Position numbers and translations under genes: made by a program. From the NCBI RefSeq assembly GCF_002902525.1, contig NZ_PPQZ01000011.1:1-59533 (forward strand): 59,533 nt of DNA, read 5' to 3'. Below the pieces are notes generated by a model. That model had not been told where the DNA came from. It saw only the letters and a program-made list of their open reading frames with translations, and did no database searches. Numbering within the stretch: position 1 is the stretch's first letter; every line of letters begins with the position of its first letter. Below, one piece after another: positions 56,389-59,533 of this stretch. Source of the stretch: Mammaliicoccus stepanovicii (lineage in GTDB: Bacteria; Bacillota; Bacilli; Staphylococcales; Staphylococcaceae).

Positions 56389-58542
56389 ATGAATCAAGAA
56401 TTAATTAATATTATAAAAAACAATCACGCATTTACTGAAAAGCAAATTAACACGGTACTAGAATTATTGGAAGATAAAAATACGGTTCCGTTTATTGCAA
56501 GATATAGAAAAGAATTAACAGGCGGTTTAGATGAAGTAGAGATTAAATTAATTGAGAATGAATATACATATGCAGTGAATTTACATAAGAGAAAAGAAGA
56601 AGTCATTAGATTAATAGATGAACAAGGGTTACTAACAGAAGATTTAAAACAAGATATTTTAAAACAAACAAAATTACAAAGAATTGAAGATTTATATAGA
56701 CCATTTAAGAAAAAGAAAAAAACAAGAGCTACAGAAGCAAAGAGAAAAGGTTTAGAGCCGTTTGCTAATTGGATAATCAAAGGTACAAATGAACAGTCCA
56801 TTTATGATAAAGCAACCGAATTTATAACTGAAGAAGTTGAAACGGAAGAACTAGCTATTAAAGGTGCACAAGATATTATCGCAGAAATCGTATCAGATGA
56901 ACCTAAATATCGTAAATATATTTTAAATATGATTGAAAATCAAGGTAAGTTAGTTACAGAGAAAAAGAAAAAATCAGAAGATGAAAAAAACGTATTCGAA
57001 ATGTATTACCAATATGAAGAACCAATTAAAAAAATTGTTCCACATAGAGTACTTGCAATAAATCGTGGAGAATCGGAAGGTGTTTTGAAAGTTAGTTTCG
57101 ACATAGATATTGAAAAATTAAAACATTATTTAGCGAAACAATATATCAAACCAAATCATATACACACTCAAATTATAATAGAGGCTTTAGAAGATAGTTT
57201 AAAAAGACTAATCTTACCATCTATTGAAAGAGAAATTCGAAGCGAACTAACAGAGAAAGCAGAGAAACATGCTATTGAGATATTCTCTGAGAACTTAAAG
57301 AATCTACTTTTACAACCACCTTTAAAAGGCAAGAAAATATTAGGACTTGATCCAGCATACAGAACTGGATGTAAACTTGCTGTAATTAATGAGTACGGGT
57401 CATTTGTGGATAAGAATGTTATATATCCTCATCCACCGGTATCTAAAATTGAACAGTCAGAAAAAACATTTCTAGATTTAATAAACAAACATCAAATTGA
57501 ATTAGTCGCTATAGGTAATGGTACAGCAAGTAGAGAATCGGAACAGTTTGTAGCAGAAATGATTAAAAAGCATGATTTAAACTGCCAATTTATTATCGTG
57601 AATGAAGCGGGAGCTTCAGTTTATTCAGCATCAGACGTTGCTAGAGAAGAATTTCCAGACTTTAAAGTTGAAGAAAGAAGTGCAGTTTCAATAGGGAGAC
57701 GTGTACAAGATCCTTTAAGTGAACTTGTAAAGATAGATCCTAAATCAATAGGTGTCGGTCAATACCAACATGATGTAAACCAAAAAGCTTTAGGAGAAAC
57801 GTTGAAATTTGTTGTAGAAACAGCGGTAAACCAAGTAGGTGTCGATGTTAATACTGCTTCACCATCACTATTAAGCTATGTATCTGGATTAAGTAGCACG
57901 GTTGCAAACAATATTATTAAATATAGAGAAGAAAAAGGCGTCATTATGCATCATAAAGAAATTGCTAAAGTTCCTAGACTAGGTAACAAAACATTTGAAC
58001 AAAGTATAGGATTTTTAAGAATTTTAGATGGCAGCGAACCTTTAGATAAAACAGCTATTCACCCAGAAAGTTACAAGGCTGCATATCAATTAATAGAGTA
58101 TGTGAATTTAACAAAAGAAGATATCGGAACAGATAAACTAAAAGAAGAGTTAAACAAATTAGATTTAGATGTTACAAGTGAGCAATTAAATATTGGGAAA
58201 CCAACTTTAGAAGATATCATTTCTTCACTTATTGCACCTTTGAGGGATCCAAGAGATAGCTTTGAAACTCCAATTTTAAAGTCTGATGTACTATCTATCG
58301 AAGATTTAAGACCAAATATGGCTCTGAGTGGCACAGTAAGAAATGTTGTGGATTTTGGAGCATTCGTAGATATTGGTGTAAAACAAGATGGTCTAGTTCA
58401 TATATCTAAATTATCAAAAGGTTATGTAAAGCATCCTATGAATGTTGTAAGTGTAGGAGATATAGTTGGTGTTTGGGTACTTGATGTTAATCAAGAAAGA
58501 CAAAAAGTTTCACTTACTATGATTAATCCAAATGGAAAATAG
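56389..58542 (+). CDS. tex: Tex family RNA-binding protein
   Basis: Cytoplasmic nucleic-acid-binding protein linked to transcription. 717 residues. Tex N-domain with TVPFIARYRKELTGGLDE near 25-42; YqgF/RNase H-like domain with ILGLDPAYRTGCKLAVIN near 318-335; helix-hairpin-helix segments near 487-560; S1 domain GTVRNVVDFGAFVDIGVKQDG near 650-670. ATG at 56389 follows caggaggca; a longer in-frame reading upstream overlaps the sigB terminator. Overlaps sprT by 11 bases. Confidence 0.95.
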   Translation: MNQELINIIKNNHAFTEKQINTVLELLEDKNTVPFIARYRKELTGGLDEVEIKLIENEYTYAVNLHKRKEEVIRLIDEQGLLTEDLKQDILKQTKLQRIEDLYRPFKKKKKTRATEAKRKGLEPFANWIIKGTNEQSIYDKATEFITEEVETEELAIKGAQDIIAEIVSDEPKYRKYILNMIENQGKLVTEKKKKSEDEKNVFEMYYQYEEPIKKIVPHRVLAINRGESEGVLKVSFDIDIEKLKHYLAKQYIKPNHIHTQIIIEALEDSLKRLILPSIEREIRSELTEKAEKHAIEIFSENLKNLLLQPPLKGKKILGLDPAYRTGCKLAVINEYGSFVDKNVIYPHPPVSKIEQSEKTFLDLINKHQIELVAIGNGTASRESEQFVAEMIKKHDLNCQFIIVNEAGASVYSASDVAREEFPDFKVEERSAVSIGRRVQDPLSELVKIDPKSIGVGQYQHDVNQKALGETLKFVVETAVNQVGVDVNTASPSLLSYVSGLSSTVANNIIKYREEKGVIMHHKEIAKVPRLGNKTFEQSIGFLRILDGSEPLDKTAIHPESYKAAYQLIEYVNLTKEDIGTDKLKEELNKLDLDVTSEQLNIGKPTLEDIISSLIAPLRDPRDSFETPILKSDVLSIEDLRPNMALSGTVRNVVDFGAFVDIGVKQDGLVHISKLSKGYVKHPMNVVSVGDIVGVWVLDVNQERQKVSLTMINPNGK

Positions 58543-58987
58543 TGAACTTCAACAACTTGTTACAGATCTTTCTCAAAAATATTTTCATAAACCCTTTAAA
58601 CATCAAGCAACATTTAACAATAGGTTAAAAACAACTGGTGGCCGTTATTTATTAAACAGTCATAATATAGAAATAAACTATCAACAATATTCAAAATTTG
58701 GTAAAAAAGCACTTGAAGACATTATTAAACATGAACTATGCCACTATCACTTACATATAGAAGGAAAAGGATACCAGCATAGAGATAAGGCATTTAAAGA
58801 TTTAATCAAGAAAGTAGATGCACCAAGATTCTGTCAGCCTATAAAATCTTATGATGAAAGAGCAAAGTATATTTATAAATGTGAAGCATGTAAAGTTAAG
58901 TTTAAGCGAATTAAGAAAGTGAATACAGCCAAATATAGATGTGGAATCTGTGGTGGAAAGTTAAAAATAATAACAAAAATCAAGTAA
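58532..58987 (+). CDS. SprT-like zinc metalloprotein
   Basis: 151 residues. Zinc protease-type motif HELCH (67-71) and a C-terminal zinc ribbon with CEAC near 115-118 and CGIC near 134-137. SprT-like proteins resemble the SPRTN protease of eukaryotes that clears DNA-protein crosslinks, but the bacterial role is not known. Starts within the last codons of tex, so co-translated. Conserved next to tex in staphylococci. Confidence 0.9.
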   Translation: MENSELQQLVTDLSQKYFHKPFKHQATFNNRLKTTGGRYLLNSHNIEINYQQYSKFGKKALEDIIKHELCHYHLHIEGKGYQHRDKAFKDLIKKVDAPRFCQPIKSYDERAKYIYKCEACKVKFKRIKKVNTAKYRCGICGGKLKIITKIK

Positions 58988-58992
58988 AGTAA

Positions 58993-59031
58993 ATTACTAC
59001 ACTCTAAATTTAGGGTGTAGTAATTTTTTTG
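58993..59031 (+). terminator. Terminator after the SprT-like gene
   Basis: ATTACTACACTCTAAATT pairs with the near complement AATTTAGGGTGTAGTAAT (one G-T pair), followed by TTTTTT. Confidence 0.92.
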
Positions 59032-59052
59032 TAAAAAAATAAGGAAAAGTTG

Positions 59053-59194
59053 TTGACGAAACAGAGAAATCGTCGTATGATTATTAACGTTCCTTAAAGA
59101 AGTAACAACAAATGTTACAGCAGTTTTAAGGAAGTAAAATTACAACAAAAAGTTAAACGAAATTATTGACTTTGTAAATCTTAAGTAATATAAT
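59053..59194 (+). promoter_or_regulatory. Tandem stable-RNA promoters P1 and P2
   Basis: P1: TTGACG (59053-59058), 17 bases, TATGAT (59076-59081). P2: TTGACT (59166-59171), 17 bases, TATAAT (59189-59194). Between them is a nested hairpin: TTCCTTAAA with TTTAAGGAA, and GTAAC with GTTAC (about 59094-59134). P2 lies about 50 bases before tRNA-Leu. The unit probably drives both tRNAs and the following rRNA operon. Confidence 0.8.
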
Positions 59195-59245
59195 TAATAA
59201 CAGTCAGTTAAATAACTTATTAATAAGAATTACTGCAAACCATGC

Positions 59246-59331
<86 letters not shown>

Positions 59332-59354
59332 TTTAACAAATAATAATATAATAT

Positions 59355-59428
59355 GCGGGTGTAGTTTAGTGGTAAAACCTCAGCCTTCCAAGCTGATGTT
59401 GTCGGTTCGATTCCGATCACCCGCTCCA
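59355..59428 (+). tRNA. tRNA-Gly (anticodon TCC)
   Basis: 74 bases with encoded CCA. Acceptor GCGGGTG/CACCCGC, anticodon stem TCAGC/GCTGA with loop CTTCCAA, TPsiC loop GGTTCGATTCC. Confidence 0.97.
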
Positions 59429-59533
59429 TTGAATTTTATGAACATTGAAAACTGAATGACAATATGTCAACGTTAATTCCAATAATTTTGAGTACTAATA
59501 GTACTTCAAAGAGTGATTGGCTTAACCAATCAA
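59429..59533 (+). promoter_or_regulatory. Leader of a 16S rRNA gene (truncated by the end)
   Basis: The segment AACATTGAAAACTGAATG then ACAATATGTCAACGTTAATTCC is the conserved leader found before staphylococcal 16S genes, from memory. GTACTAATAGTAC (59492-59504) and TGATTGG/CCAATCA (59514-59532) are small hairpins. The sequence stops before the 16S start itself. Confidence 0.75.

Noticed and set aside
59429-59533. 16S rRNA gene at the end
   Set aside because: Only the leader is present; the start of mature 16S is not reached.

Overview
The window is low-GC Firmicute DNA from the family Staphylococcaceae. The gene order rpoE-pyrG-(spo0F)-fbaA-murZ-rho-rpmE2-tdk-prfA-prmC-ywlC/E-rpiB-glyA-upp-mnaA-atp-murA-fabZ, then ten/thi-yidC-cls-rodA-ddl-murF-cshA-ydbST-acpS-alr-mazEF-rsbUVW-sigB-tex-sprT-tRNA-rRNA leader, is the staphylococcal arrangement. 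The sporulation and stressosome genes that Bacillus carries at these places are missing. A ynbAB-type lipid cluster and a LysM-bearing SceD point to the Mammaliicoccus/Macrococcus side of the family rather than S. aureus, but the genus is a guess. The window looks like one whole short-read contig: bases 1-19 are the Tn5 mosaic-end (Nextera) adapter, and the last bases run into the leader of an rRNA operon, where short-read assemblies usually break.

Layout. 1-2.7 kb: a four-gene phospholipid cluster (YnbA-like CDP-alcohol phosphotransferase, YnbB-like CDP-diacylglycerol synthase, PlsC-type acyltransferase, small multi-span membrane protein), the least understood system here. 2.8-5.4 kb: a BCCT osmolyte transporter and a double-GNAT protein. 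5.5-11.2 kb: rpoE, pyrG with a reiterative-transcription attenuator, DUF2529 (ywjG), a spo0F-like response regulator broken by a one-base deletion in a poly-A run, fbaA and murZ. 11.3-23.4 kb: HxlR regulator, aldehyde dehydrogenase, rho, rpmE2, tdk, prfA, prmC, the ywlC-ywlE-rpiB-ywlG-glyA-upp-mnaA run. A 15-bp inverted repeat carrying DnaA-box sequences lies just before ywlC. 23.4-30.4 kb: the complete F1Fo ATP synthase operon atpIBEFHAGDC. 30.4-35.4 kb: DUF1146, murA, EpuA-like, fabZ, ywpF, ssb, sceD. 35.4-38.5 kb: TPP riboswitch and tenA-thiD-thiM-thiE. 38.6-43.7 kb: yidC, HD hydrolase, cls, copZ, a 44-residue protein, rodA. 43.9-52.9 kb: ddl, murF, hydrolase, cshA, three bPH2 membrane proteins, acpS, alr. 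53-59 kb: mazEF, rsbUVW-sigB, tex, sprT. 59.0-59.5 kb: tandem stable-RNA promoters, tRNA-Leu(GAG), tRNA-Gly(TCC), rRNA leader.

The genes are mostly housekeeping: cell-wall precursors (murZ, murA, murF, ddl, alr, mnaA, rodA), membrane lipid (ynb cluster, fabZ, acpS, cls), translation and transcription (rho, rpoE, prfA, prmC, rpmE2, ywlC, cshA, tex), energy (atp, fba) and general stress (mazEF, sigB). No insertion sequence, prophage or CRISPR array is visible. The best leads outside textbook annotation are the ynb-like lipid cluster, the DnaA-box inverted repeat before ywlC, the frameshifted spo0F relic, the nested inverted repeats over the atp promoter and the paired hairpins between atpE and atpF.
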